Positions 16,914 to 25,560 of a stretch of 32,490 bases of DNA are shown here, piece by piece. The position numbers and the translations under genes are program-made. Within the stretch, counting starts at the first letter, position 1; every line of letters begins with the position of its first letter. The DNA is from JAFDZW01 sp038229915. GTDB taxonomy: Bacteria; Bacteroidota; Ignavibacteria; Palsa-1295. The DNA is taken from NCBI GenBank assembly GCA_038229915.1, contig JBBRNY010000021.1:1-32490 (forward strand). Reading direction: 5' to 3'. The notes below the pieces were generated by a model that was given only the letters and a program-made list of their open reading frames with translations, did not search any database and had not been told where the DNA came from.

Positions 16914-17450
16914 CTATTTTAGTTGTCGTAGTTCGAGTACCCAATCGGAGAAATCGCGAAACGCCCCATGACCGGCACGTTCTTTCGCAATATAATGCAC
17001 TTCTTTTTTAATGACGGGCATACCATCGCCGGGGGTTGCAGTCAAGCCATGTTTAGCGATCTCTTGGATGATTTCCAGATCATTGACATCATCTCCAATA
17101 TAGCCAAGCTCATCCATCTTCAAACCGGTTTTTTTTAGGATGGTCGGAATAAATTCGACTTTGCTCCAGATACCCAGAAAGATCCAGGGCATTTTCAGTT
17201 TTTCGCCGCGTTTTTTAACGCTTGGGGATTTTTCGCGAGTAATGATAGCTGTCTCGATACCCATATCACGCAAGATCTCGACACCCATACCGTCACGGAT
17301 AGAAAATCTTTTCATCACTTCACCTTTTTCAGAATAATAGACTCCAGTATCGGTCAGGACGCCATCGACATCGGTCAGGATCAATTTGATCTTCCGAGCG
17401 CGTCGTTTGAGTTCGGCAGCAGAAAGTTTTTTGTTCGGGGCTATTGGCAC
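16914..17450 (-). CDS. kdsC: KdsC-type HAD phosphatase (Kdo-8-phosphate phosphatase)
   Basis: 178 residues, the usual size of KdsC. Motif I TDVDGVLTD has the nucleophile D27 and the acid/base D29. FSIRDGMGVE (about 49-58) is the KdsC beta-hairpin/substrate segment, motif II is at IITREKS, and motif IV GDDVND at 119-124. KdsC removes phosphate from 3-deoxy-D-manno-octulosonate 8-phosphate in Kdo synthesis for lipopolysaccharide. The start is GTG at 17450. kdsA, kdsB and kdsD are not in the window, so a related sugar-acid phosphatase (for example for nonulosonates) cannot be excluded. It is followed by the small lipoprotein gene. Confidence 0.87.
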   Translation of the reverse strand: MPIAPNKKLSAAELKRRARKIKLILTDVDGVLTDTGVYYSEKGEVMKRFSIRDGMGVEILRDMGIETAIITREKSPSVKKRGEKLKMPWIFLGIWSKVEFIPTILKKTGLKMDELGYIGDDVNDLEIIQEIAKHGLTATPGDGMPVIKKEVHYIAKERAGHGAFRDFSDWVLELRQLK

Positions 17451-17523
17451 GACAGTTTAGATAGTTAATTAGATAGTTGAATGAGGATAACCAAAGCAAG
17501 AGAGAACGTATTCCCAACGATTT

Positions 17524-17563
17524 AAAACAAACAAGCCGTACATCCAACGGATATACGGCTTGT
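17524..17563 (-). terminator. Rho-independent terminator of the His/Asp-rich T9SS gene
   Basis: Read on the minus strand: a 10-bp perfect stem ACAAGCCGTA / TACGGCTTGT (17554-17563 with 17531-17540), 13-nt loop, then TTGTTTT. It begins 18 bp after the stop of the gene at 17582-18736 and separates it from kdsC. Confidence 0.85.
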
Positions 17564-17581
17564 GAAGAAAGCAGAGTCTTA

Positions 17582-18736
17582 TCAGCGTTGAAGCATGACC
17601 TTCTGGCTGACAACGAATGCAGCGCCTTCAGTAGATTCGCCACTCAAACGAGCGATGAACGTACCGTTCGGCATCTGGATACCATCGTTGGAATTACCAT
17701 TCCATTGGAAATCAGCATTGATCTGCTGAGTAAAGATCTGTTTACCAAGCATATCATAGATAGCAACCGTAGCATTGCGAGCACCGGCGATATTGATCTT
17801 CAAGATAGAATACATCGGATTCGGAGTCATCGAAACGCTAACACCGGCAGGCAATGTACTTGTAACCGAAGCTACACCCGCAGTATTGATGCCTTGCAGC
17901 GAAATAATACTTGCAGTAGCATTTGCATTAGAAAAAATCTGCAACTGGTCGGTATGAGCCTTCGTATCATTCGCATTGAATGCAACCTTAATAGCGACCT
18001 TAGCGCCGGCAGCAAGATTGATCGGATGAGCCGCAGTCGGGATAGCACTTGCGATCGAGAAATTGGTGCCCGATGTCAAAGCAAAACCCTTGATGGCAAC
18101 ATTCGTTGTCAAGTTATTGGTAAAGTTAAACGTAATAAACGTCTTTTGACGGCTTGTCTTGATCACGATAGACTGATGGCCACCATTGAACATCGAACGC
18201 GAAGAAGAATCTTCAACATCGAGGCTATCATTTTTACCACCGTTATCACCATGATGACCATGACCGTCACATTCAAGGGTATCATTGCTATCATGACCTG
18301 TGCTGTCACCATCATTACCACCAATATCGGTAGTATCACCACCATGATGTCCGCCGTCATTGTCTGTAGAATCGTGACCGCCGCCGCCATGATTTCCGCC
18401 GTCATTGTCGGTAGAATCATGACCACCGCCATCGTGAGTGCTGTCGTCACCGCCTGTTGAATCGTCATTTTCATGTCCGCCACCATTATCACCACCAGAT
18501 TGGCGACTGAAGAGTACGGTTGGCTCAACCTTGACAAGCAATGTGCCTGAGAAAATTGGGGTAGAAGTGTTTAAAGCTCCGAAGAAGTTTACTGTCTGAT
18601 AGAGTTCAAAGTTTACTGCTCGAGATGTGGGGGATACATTTCGGTGTGCATTGGAAGCAGAAACGTAAGATGCAAGCGATAAGCAAGCCAACATCACGAG
18701 CATCTGCAAGGAACGTGTGGTATTCGTATGTTTCAT
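17582..18736 (-). CDS. T9SS-secreted protein with His/Asp/Asn/Gly-rich region
   Basis: 384 residues from an ATG. An N-terminal signal peptide (cleavage near ASYVSA-SNA, residues 27-30) is followed by a short beta segment (about 41-75). Then comes a low-complexity stretch at 81-176 with 23 Asp and 11 His, including a 15-residue unit GGGHDSTDNDGG(N/H)HG present twice; the DNA period is 45 bp at about 18351-18430. Residues about 185-285 resemble an ASH / choice-of-anchor-D beta domain (VAIKGFALTSGTNFSI). The end, from about 300 (SMTPNPMYSILKINI to KVMLQR), is a T9SS type A sorting domain. It is therefore probably exported and surface-attached or released. The Asp/His-rich stretch might bind Ca2+ or transition metals; this is inference. 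The gene stands alone, divergent from pyk. Confidence 0.85.
   Translation of the reverse strand: MKHTNTTRSLQMLVMLACLSLASYVSASNAHRNVSPTSRAVNFELYQTVNFFGALNTSTPIFSGTLLVKVEPTVLFSRQSGGDNGGGHENDDSTGGDDSTHDGGGHDSTDNDGGNHGGGGHDSTDNDGGHHGGDTTDIGGNDGDSTGHDSNDTLECDGHGHHGDNGGKNDSLDVEDSSSRSMFNGGHQSIVIKTSRQKTFITFNFTNNLTTNVAIKGFALTSGTNFSIASAIPTAAHPINLAAGAKVAIKVAFNANDTKAHTDQLQIFSNANATASIISLQGINTAGVASVTSTLPAGVSVSMTPNPMYSILKINIAGARNATVAIYDMLGKQIFTQQINADFQWNGNSNDGIQMPNGTFIARLSGESTEGAAFVVSQKVMLQR
18344..18430 (-). repeat. 45-bp in-frame minisatellite inside the T9SS gene
   Basis: Two neighbouring copies (about 18351-18385 and 18396-18430, period 45 bp) encode GGGHDSTDNDGG plus His/Asn/Gly. Flanking DNA carries weaker variants of the same Gly-His-Asp-Ser-Thr units. 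The pattern suggests growth by slippage and a length that may vary between strains. Confidence 0.7.
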
Positions 18737-18917
18737 AATTGTATAGAGTTAGGATCTTAAAATCATACGCAAAATAGTGATTTAGACCATCTTGCTACGA
18801 AAGAATGACACCTGTAATCACCATTAGTTTCACTACCCAAGATGGAAATCATATTAAGTAATGACAATTTGCAACACAGCACATTCTTGAAAGATTGACA
18901 CTAAAAAGCCGTTGTTT

Positions 18918-18946
18918 GTGACAACACGCATTGATTTTTTTATATT
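18918..18946 (+). promoter_or_regulatory. Probable sigma-70 promoter of pyk
   Basis: GTGACA at 18918-18923, 17-bp spacer, TATATT at 18941-18946; expected start near 18953, about 48 bases before the pyk ATG. The -10 is identical to that at 16146. A short inverted repeat GTTGT...ACAAC (18911-18925) overlaps the -35 and could be an operator. Rest of the 18737-19000 gap: nothing further recognised. Confidence 0.5.
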
Positions 18947-19000
18947 ATTATTTCGTGAAATCGAATCAGAACCGCCATCTTAGGCGTATTTTTGTACTAT

Positions 19001-20449
19001 ATGCTTCAACGCCCAAAGACAAAAATCATCGCCACCTTCGGACCCGCCACCAGCTCTGAGGAAACGATCGAAAAACTAATTATTGCGGGGATGAGTATCG
19101 CCCGTCTCAATTTTTCACATTCGACCCCTGAAGAACATCTCGAAACAGCGCGTAAGATCCGTGCTGTAGGCGAGCGAATGGGCGAACATATTGCGATCTT
19201 AGGTGACCTACCGGGACCAAAAATGCGGACCGGAGAAACCGAGCACCCCTATGGCGTCGAAATATTGATCGATAGCAAACCAAGATTGGTCTTTGACCCT
19301 GAAGGGAAAACGACATCGGATGTGATCGCAACCACCTACCCATTCCTCGGCGAAGACGTCTCAGTCGATGACCCGATCTTGCTTGATGATGGTGCTATCA
19401 TTTTATATGTCGATGAAATAATTTCAAAGACAGAGATCCGGACCAGAGTAAAAAATGGCGGTATTCTCAAAAGTCATAAGGGTATTAACTTCCCGAGAAC
19501 AAAGCTGAGAATTCCGGCTCTGACCGACCACGACCGCGAACTTGCAAAGTTTGCCGTCGAGCAGATCGGTGTTGATGCACTGGCGTTATCGTTTGTGCGT
19601 CGTGCTGCCGATGTGTTACAGTTGCGACATTTGCTTGAGACCGAACTTCATCGTGGTGATATCCCGATCATCGCGAAGATCGAAAAACCTGAAGCGGTCG
19701 ATCATATCGAGACGATTCTTGATGTCGCTGATATGATCATGGTTGCCCGAGGCGATCTTGGTGTAGAGATGCCGTTGGAGCAAGTACCGCCGGTACAAAA
19801 AAGAATTATCAATCTTGCAAACGAACGCGGGATTCCGGTGATCACGGCAACACAGATGCTTGAGTCGATGATCAGCCATCCGCGCCCGACTCGTGCCGAA
19901 GCCAGCGACGTTGCGAATGCCGTTTTTGACGGCACCGATTGTATTATGCTTTCGGCCGAGACCAGCGTTGGTCTCTACCCTGTCGAAGCAGTCTCGACGA
20001 TGCGCGAAATCGCAATGCAAGCGGAGAAAAGTGGTTATGTCCGTAAACATACCGATCTTGACATCCCGACCGATGGCCTGCTGAACTCCGTTGACTCGCT
20101 TGCACGAGCCGCCTGTGTTCTTGCCGAGGAAGTAAATGCTCATGCGATCATTTGTGCAACACTCTCAGGCAAAAGTGTTCGGTCAATCGCGAAATATCGT
20201 TTTTCGCAATGGGTTATTGGAATGTCAACCGAAGAACAATCATTACGGAGGATGGCATTCTACTACGGAGTTATCGCATTGAAACTTGAAGAAGTAAAGA
20301 GTTTTGATGATACCTTAACCTATATGGTAGAGTTCGTGCAAAAGAAAGGTCTTATCCCAGAATCAGGCTATGTTGTGCTCACGGCCGGACATCCGATCTT
20401 CCAGATCAGCAGTACTAATATCATAAAAGTACATCATCTGGGAAATTGA
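19001..20449 (+). CDS. pyk: Pyruvate kinase
   Basis: Converts phosphoenolpyruvate and ADP to pyruvate and ATP, the last step of glycolysis. From the ATG at 19001 it has 482 residues; the upstream TTG at 18992 is unlikely because RPKTKIIATFGPATSS is the normal N-terminus. Visible marks: SIARLNFSHST near the start, the substrate block GDLPGPKMRTGE, IIAKIEKPEAV with the catalytic Lys, MVARGDLGVEMP, TATQMLESM, LSAETSVGLYPVEAV, and a complete C-terminal allosteric domain. It is monocistronic or leads into the TPR gene 113 bp downstream. PEP carboxykinase, the opposing gluconeogenic enzyme, is also in the window. Confidence 0.97.
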   Translation: MLQRPKTKIIATFGPATSSEETIEKLIIAGMSIARLNFSHSTPEEHLETARKIRAVGERMGEHIAILGDLPGPKMRTGETEHPYGVEILIDSKPRLVFDPEGKTTSDVIATTYPFLGEDVSVDDPILLDDGAIILYVDEIISKTEIRTRVKNGGILKSHKGINFPRTKLRIPALTDHDRELAKFAVEQIGVDALALSFVRRAADVLQLRHLLETELHRGDIPIIAKIEKPEAVDHIETILDVADMIMVARGDLGVEMPLEQVPPVQKRIINLANERGIPVITATQMLESMISHPRPTRAEASDVANAVFDGTDCIMLSAETSVGLYPVEAVSTMREIAMQAEKSGYVRKHTDLDIPTDGLLNSVDSLARAACVLAEEVNAHAIICATLSGKSVRSIAKYRFSQWVIGMSTEEQSLRRMAFYYGVIALKLEEVKSFDDTLTYMVEFVQKKGLIPESGYVVLTAGHPIFQISSTNIIKVHHLGN

Positions 20450-20475
20450 TGACTAATTGAGAGCTAGAATGAGTT

Positions 20476-20495
20476 TCGTGATTATTTTTTCACGA
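20476..20495 (+). terminator. Possible weak terminator after pyk
   Basis: A 6-bp stem TCGTGA / TCACGA with a T-rich 8-nt loop, 26 bp past the pyk stop, followed by a T-rich but interrupted tail (CTTGTTTTCGTT). Low GC and lack of a clean U-run make it doubtful. Confidence 0.35.
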
Positions 20496-20562
20496 TGATT
20501 CCTCTTGTTTTCGTTAATCTTCGGAACGGCTTTTGCAGGGGATACCGTTGAACGACTATAAT

Positions 20563-21753
20563 ATGAGAACAACACTAATACTTCGCATTTTCTTGCTTGC
20601 AATGGTGCTACTTTGTAGCAGCGGTAAGGCATTTTCGCAGTGGATCTTGCAAGGCGGCTTGCTCGATCAGCAGATCCATCGTGGTATTGAGCTCACCTAC
20701 AACATGCAATATAGCGATGCCGATAGAACATTTGACTCGGTCATTAGCCAAAACCCCGACCATCCATCGGGCTACTTCTACAAAGCGATGGTTAATTTTT
20801 GGCGCGCCGTGACCAATACTGATAATACTGGATATGATGAAGCCTACAAAGCCCAGCTTGAAGAAAGCCTGAAGCGAGCTGATAAATTACTCGATTCGAA
20901 TGAGTTCGATCTTGCCGGATTGTTTTATAAAGGTGCCTCACTCGGTATGCAAGCTCGCATTTTTGCGATCAGACCACAATGGCAAGATGCGATCACTCTC
21001 TTAGTAAAAGATGCGAAAGACGGAGTAAAGTATCTCAATAAATTAGAAGATAAACTTCCGGCCAATGGTGATATTATGTTCGGAAGAGGTTTATATAACT
21101 TTTATGTTGAAGCCATTAAAGAAGACTACCCGTCTCTTTCGACATTAATATCGTTTTTCGCAACCGGTAATAAACGGGTTGGCATTCAAATGTTAGAGTA
21201 TAGCGCACAACGCGCGACATACTCACGAACCGAAGCAATGTATGAACTCACAAAGATCTATTATAACTACGAGAAAGATTATTTCAAGGCCTACAATTAT
21301 GCTCAGTTGTTAGCTTCGAAGTATCCAAATAATTCTGCGTTCTTACATTACTTAGCTTTTACGCAAGTTTCATTAGGTCAACATACCCGATATGATTCGA
21401 CCTACCATGTGATGCTTGCGCGCGCAAGAGAAAAACGCGAAGGTTATACGATCAAGCAAGCAAGAGAGGCAATGTATTTTATCGGCCAGAAAAATTTATT
21501 GTTATCATCGGGGAATATCGACTCTGCATTATATTATTTTTATAATAGTAATCTTCTCAGCAGAAAGATCACCCCCGACGAGGTGACCTGGTGGGTTGCA
21601 AAATCTGAATTACAAATGGGTATGGCTTATGATGTCAAAAATGACAGAAAGAATGCGCTGATGATGTATGATCGTGTTCAGAAAATGAAAGATATTTCCG
21701 GCACCCACGCCGATGCCCAACGATATATTGCTACGCCATACAAAAGACCTTGA
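20563..21753 (+). CDS. Tetratricopeptide-repeat periplasmic protein
   Basis: 396 residues from the ATG at 20563. This start puts a signal peptide right at the N-terminus (MRTTLILRIFLLAMVLLCSS, ending near AFSQ); the TTG at 20533 would add ten residues before it. The mature protein is all helical with TPR-like pairs: GIELTYNMQYSDADRTFDSVISQNPDHPSGYFYKAM near the start, and later blocks such as AYNYAQLLASKYPNNSAFLHYL and GMAYDVKNDRKNALMMYDRV. TPR proteins scaffold protein-protein contacts. The partner is unknown. It is plus-strand, between pyk and the sigma-54 activator gene, with 84 bp to the latter. Confidence 0.8.
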   Translation: MRTTLILRIFLLAMVLLCSSGKAFSQWILQGGLLDQQIHRGIELTYNMQYSDADRTFDSVISQNPDHPSGYFYKAMVNFWRAVTNTDNTGYDEAYKAQLEESLKRADKLLDSNEFDLAGLFYKGASLGMQARIFAIRPQWQDAITLLVKDAKDGVKYLNKLEDKLPANGDIMFGRGLYNFYVEAIKEDYPSLSTLISFFATGNKRVGIQMLEYSAQRATYSRTEAMYELTKIYYNYEKDYFKAYNYAQLLASKYPNNSAFLHYLAFTQVSLGQHTRYDSTYHVMLARAREKREGYTIKQAREAMYFIGQKNLLLSSGNIDSALYYFYNSNLLSRKITPDEVTWWVAKSELQMGMAYDVKNDRKNALMMYDRVQKMKDISGTHADAQRYIATPYKRP

Positions 21754-21837
21754 AAATTACCATTTTTAGTTATTGTATAGAAAACTAAACAGTCCTTCAG
21801 TTTGTAGTATGGGGTAATTATGTAAAAATACCTCAAA

Positions 21838-23400
21838 ATGGCGAATATTCTGATTATTGATGATGAGCCGGGCATACGGGATACTCTTGCTTGGATCTTT
21901 GAATATGAAAAACATATAGTCCTGACTGCCGAATCTGGCTCCGAAGGTGTAAAGATCATCAATAGTGGAACCCCAGTTGACTGCATTCTGCTCGATGTCA
22001 AGATGCCGGGTATGGATGGCATCGAAACTCTCCAGCGCATTCGAGAAATTCGCGCAGATGTCCCGGTGATTATGATCTCGGGTCATGGTACGATCGAAAC
22101 AGCCGTCGAAGCAACAAAGCTCGGCGCATTTGATTTTCTCGAGAAACCACCCGACCGGGAAAAATTATTATTGATCGTCAGAAACGCGACCGAAAAGAAA
22201 CATCTCGAGACCCAGGTTCGAAATATGAAAGAGCGTCTGCAAGGACGCGAGGCTATGCTCGGTTCATCGGCTGCAATGCGCAACATCCGTTCGATGATCG
22301 ACCGTGTTGCACCTACCGAAGCACGAGTGCTTATCACAGGCGAAAACGGCTCGGGGAAAGAATTAGTGGCTCGAGGAATCCATCGCGGATCACGCCGAGA
22401 AGAAATGCCGTTTATCGAAGTGAATTGTGCGGCGATACCAAGAGACCTGATCGAAAGCGAACTCTTCGGTCACGAAAAAGGATCGTTTACCGGAGCACAA
22501 GCACAACGTATCGGAAAGTTTGAACAAGCTGACGGTGGCACACTTTTTCTTGATGAGATCGGTGATATGTCACTTGAAGCACAAGCAAAGGTGTTAAAGG
22601 TGATCGACGAAGGTTGGATCGAGCGTGTCGGAAGTTCGACCGGCAAACCTATCAAAGTTGATGTTCGCGTGATCGCGGCAACAAATAAGAATTTACAAGA
22701 AGAAATTCGTGGTGGTCGTTTCCGTGAAGATCTCTATCACCGATTAAATGTCATACCGATCTTCGTACCACCGCTTCGTGACCGCCGCGAAGATGTACCA
22801 GTCTTGGTACGTGCATTTGCCGATGAATTTGCCGCCGAAGCAAAACGTAAAGCCCCGAAGTTTGATGATGACGCAATGCATTTGATGATGTCGTTGCCAT
22901 ATACGGGAAACATTCGTGAACTTCGAAATGTGATCGAGCGTATCGTGATCTTAACGACATCGGAAACAGTCCACCGCGATCAAGTCGAGCGTCTTGGGCT
23001 GGCTTTCAGTATGATGAGCTCCTCACAGCAACCGACACCATTACAACCACAAGCGACACAAACCGATGGCTCATCTGATGATCTTTCAAAAAGTGTGATC
23101 CTTACTGCCGCTGATGTCGCAAGAATGCAATCGGCAGAGTTGGATGATTACTCAGCGTCGATGCCGCACCCGTTCCAGGAAGCACTTGCCGCAGGCTCAT
23201 TCCAAGACTTTAAGGATCGAGCAGAGAAAATTTACATCGAAGAGCGATTACGTGAATATAATTGGAACATCAGCCGCACTGCCGAGGCGATGAATATTCA
23301 GCGTTCGCATCTCTATACCAAAATGCGTAAGTTCGGGCTGACCAAAGACAAGCGCGATGGTGAAGAGGTAGAGATCGACGAAAGCGAAATTGAAGATTAA
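21838..23400 (+). CDS. NtrC-type sigma-54-dependent response regulator
   Basis: 520 residues in three domains. The receiver (1-120) has the acidic pair D8/D9, phospho-acceptor D53 in LLDVKMPG, S81 and K103. The AAA+ domain (about 142-375) has Walker A GENGSGKE at 168-175, the sigma-54 contact loop GSFTGA at 215-220, Walker B LFLDEIGD at 236-243, and the RFREDLYHRLNV block. A Fis-type helix-turn-helix lies near 470-505 (NWNISRTAEAMNIQRSHLYTKM). A Gln/Thr/Ser-rich linker of about 60 residues lies before the last domain. The loop usually reads GAFTGA; the Ser in second position is a known kind of variant. No cognate histidine kinase is in the window, so the signal and targets are unknown. Confidence 0.94.
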   Translation: MANILIIDDEPGIRDTLAWIFEYEKHIVLTAESGSEGVKIINSGTPVDCILLDVKMPGMDGIETLQRIREIRADVPVIMISGHGTIETAVEATKLGAFDFLEKPPDREKLLLIVRNATEKKHLETQVRNMKERLQGREAMLGSSAAMRNIRSMIDRVAPTEARVLITGENGSGKELVARGIHRGSRREEMPFIEVNCAAIPRDLIESELFGHEKGSFTGAQAQRIGKFEQADGGTLFLDEIGDMSLEAQAKVLKVIDEGWIERVGSSTGKPIKVDVRVIAATNKNLQEEIRGGRFREDLYHRLNVIPIFVPPLRDRREDVPVLVRAFADEFAAEAKRKAPKFDDDAMHLMMSLPYTGNIRELRNVIERIVILTTSETVHRDQVERLGLAFSMMSSSQQPTPLQPQATQTDGSSDDLSKSVILTAADVARMQSAELDDYSASMPHPFQEALAAGSFQDFKDRAEKIYIEERLREYNWNISRTAEAMNIQRSHLYTKMRKFGLTKDKRDGEEVEIDESEIED

Positions 23401-23486
23401 GTGTTACAATTCTCGGCTTGATTCGTAGCGACAGAATTCTTACTTAACATTGCTTGCGGGTAGTTCACACCCGTCCCCATCTTACA

Positions 23487-25283
23487 ATGAAAATACTTTA
23501 TTCATATCTCAAGCAGTACAAAGCTCTTGTCTGGCTTGCGCTGGGCTTAGCCACGATCAATCAGGTCTTTTCGCTGCTTGATCCTGTCGTGTTCCGTTAT
23601 GTTATTGATGACTATGCGACAAAGTCGAATATATATACTTCCGAACAATTTTTTCTTGGGGTTTCCAAATTATTAGCGTTGGCAGTTGGTGTGGCGTTCG
23701 TTTCTCGAGTTGCAAAAAATTTTCAGGATTATTATATTAATGTTATTACCCAAAAACTCGGGGCACAGGTATATTCCGAAGGGCTTGAGCATTCACTAAA
23801 ATTGCCCTACTCCGTATTTGAAGATCAACGGAGTGGCGAGACGCTCGGTATTTTACAAAAGGTTCGTGGAGATATCGAGAGAGTCATTTCAATGTCGGTG
23901 AGTATGCTCTTCACCTCATTAATAGGCATAACGTTCGTTACGGTATATGCGATGACCATAAACTGGCTTATTGCGCCAGTATATTTTAGTACGATCCCGA
24001 TCATTGCTTTTATCAGTCTTACGATGAGTAAGAAAATAAAAGTGGTTCAAAAAACTATTGTTGCCGAAACGACTGCTCTTGCCGGCTCGACGACCGAATC
24101 GTTGCGAAATATTGAATTAGTAAAAAGTCTCGGATTAGCAAAACAGGAGATCTCGCGTCTTAATGGAGTAACAGGAAAAATTCTGAAACTTGAACTCAAG
24201 AAAGTACGATACGTGCGGAGTCTCAGTTTTATTCAAGGTACAACGATAAATTTTCTTCGTACCAGTATTACATTCTTGATGCTCTATTTGATCTTTAAAC
24301 AAGAGATCACCTTCGGACAATATTTCTCCTTATACGTCTATTCATTCTTCATCTTTGGCCCGTTGCAGGAGCTGGGCTCGATCATCTCTGTCTATCGTGA
24401 AACCGAAGCTTCGCTACAAAACTTTTCGAAAATCATGAGCACCGAACCCGAAAAACAACCATCCGACCCGGTGGCGTTGGGAAGCTTGAGTTCATTAGAA
24501 TTTTCAGATGTTACATTCCAACATCAAACAGCAAATTCGCCCGCCTTACATCACATCTCATTCAAAGTGGAGCGCGGTGAGACGATAGCTTTCGTTGGTC
24601 CTTCAGGTTCAGGAAAGACAACCCTTGTTAAATTGCTCGTGGGCTTATATCACCCAAAAGAAGGAGCAGTTAATTATAATGGCATTAGTAGTAAGAAGAT
24701 CGATCTCGATCAATTGCGCGAGCATATTGGATTTGTCACGCAAGACACTCAATTGTTCTCCGGTTCTATCCGTGAAAATTTATTATTCGTCCGCCCCGAT
24801 GCTACCGATGCTCAATGTATGGATGTCTTAGAAAAGGCCGCCTGTGGTCCGTTGCTCGCACGTGCCCCGCAGGGATTGGATTCAGTCATCGGTGAAGGCG
24901 GTGTAAAAGTATCGGGCGGCGAAAAGCAACGCCTATCAATTGCTCGAGCACTGCTACGCAAACCACAGCTATTAGTTTTTGATGAAGCTACCTCCGCTCT
25001 TGACTCTCTGACCGAAGAAGAAATCACCGCGACCATTCGCGAAGTTTCAACCGGTACGGATCTTATTACAATTCTCATTGCCCATAGGCTTTCGACGATC
25101 ATGCATGCAGATCGCATCATTGTGCTCGAGCGTGGCGAGATCATCGAGTCGGGTAATCATCACGATCTCCTTGCTGAAAAGGGTTTGTATTATGCAATGT
25201 GGCGTCAGCAGATCGGCGAACGTGCTTCAAATCATTCGTCACGAATAGCTCTTGGGGCAATGAAAACCACTGTGCGTAACTAA
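23487..25283 (+). CDS. ABC transporter, fused permease and ATPase (exporter type)
   Basis: 598 residues from the ATG at 23487; the earlier TTG (23454) adds an unconvincing 11-residue leader. The N-terminal ~310 residues form a six-helix exporter transmembrane domain. The ATPase follows with Walker A GPSGSGKTT at 371-379, the Q-loop VTQDTQLFSGSIRENL, signature VSGGEKQRLSIARAL, Walker B LLVFDEATSALD and H-loop IAHRLSTI. Such half-transporters work as homo- or heterodimers exporting lipids, peptides or drugs. Only one half-transporter is present here, so a homodimer is likely. The substrate is unknown. Its stop codon overlaps the start of the next small gene (TAATG). Confidence 0.94.
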   Translation: MKILYSYLKQYKALVWLALGLATINQVFSLLDPVVFRYVIDDYATKSNIYTSEQFFLGVSKLLALAVGVAFVSRVAKNFQDYYINVITQKLGAQVYSEGLEHSLKLPYSVFEDQRSGETLGILQKVRGDIERVISMSVSMLFTSLIGITFVTVYAMTINWLIAPVYFSTIPIIAFISLTMSKKIKVVQKTIVAETTALAGSTTESLRNIELVKSLGLAKQEISRLNGVTGKILKLELKKVRYVRSLSFIQGTTINFLRTSITFLMLYLIFKQEITFGQYFSLYVYSFFIFGPLQELGSIISVYRETEASLQNFSKIMSTEPEKQPSDPVALGSLSSLEFSDVTFQHQTANSPALHHISFKVERGETIAFVGPSGSGKTTLVKLLVGLYHPKEGAVNYNGISSKKIDLDQLREHIGFVTQDTQLFSGSIRENLLFVRPDATDAQCMDVLEKAACGPLLARAPQGLDSVIGEGGVKVSGGEKQRLSIARALLRKPQLLVFDEATSALDSLTEEEITATIREVSTGTDLITILIAHRLSTIMHADRIIVLERGEIIESGNHHDLLAEKGLYYAMWRQQIGERASNHSSRIALGAMKTTVRN

Positions 25284-25498
25284 TGGCTCACCAACAGCGA
25301 AGTGTAAAAATTCTACACTTTGGGGTATGCGCCGAGTGCATTTATAGCAAAGAGCAAATCTCAAGTAAAGGGAGTACCTATATTCGCTGCTTGCTTGCAG
25401 ATAATGACGCCCGGTTTCGGAAATATCCCACGTTGCCACTACTGAGATGCTCAGGATTTGAACCTCAGGCAATAACGCAATCAAAAATATATTCGTAA
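25283..25498 (+). CDS. Small four-cysteine protein, translationally coupled to ABC exporter
   Basis: 71 residues. The ATG shares a base with the exporter's TAA (TAATG), a classic sign of coupled translation. Cys at 16, 19, 36 and 56 (GVCAECIYSK ... RC ... KYPTLPLLRCSGFE) suggest a single zinc-binding knuckle. The pattern CxxC, then Gly-Ser, then Arg-x-x-Lys-Tyr-Pro-x-Leu-Pro, Cys, Gly-aromatic-Glu recalls a family of small conserved bacterial proteins of unknown function; that memory is not checked. The opposite-strand frame here is judged spurious. No function is proposed beyond probable metal binding. Confidence 0.7.
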   Translation: MAHQQRSVKILHFGVCAECIYSKEQISSKGSTYIRCLLADNDARFRKYPTLPLLRCSGFEPQAITQSKIYS

Positions 25499-25560
25499 GA
25501 ACGATTTTCTCTCTGTTCGCATTGGTAAAGTCTCTATATTCACTCTATAGCATTGATCCT

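Noticed and set aside
17477..18460. Long plus-strand open frame (about 327 codons) opposite the T9SS gene
   Set aside because: It is a mirror of the Gly/Asp/His-rich coding repeat on the minus strand. The translation is Met/Thr/Ile-rich, without domain features, and runs through the terminator hairpin.
19616..20143. Minus-strand frame of 175 codons inside pyk
   Set aside because: Shadow of a conserved gene; no recognisable domain or start context.
21766..22086. Minus-strand frame of 106 codons over the start of the response regulator gene
   Set aside because: It covers the conserved receiver domain on the other strand; composition is that of a shadow frame.
25239..25484. Minus-strand frame of 81 codons opposite the four-Cys mini-protein
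   Set aside because: The plus-strand frame has the TAATG coupling and an ordered Cys pattern, so the minus-strand frame is judged spurious.
25535..25550. Promoter candidates upstream of the PNGase F-like gene (TATATT at 25535, or TTGGTA-17-TATAGC ending 25550)
   Set aside because: The first has no matching -35 and the second would start transcription only a few bases before the ATG; the match is too weak to list.
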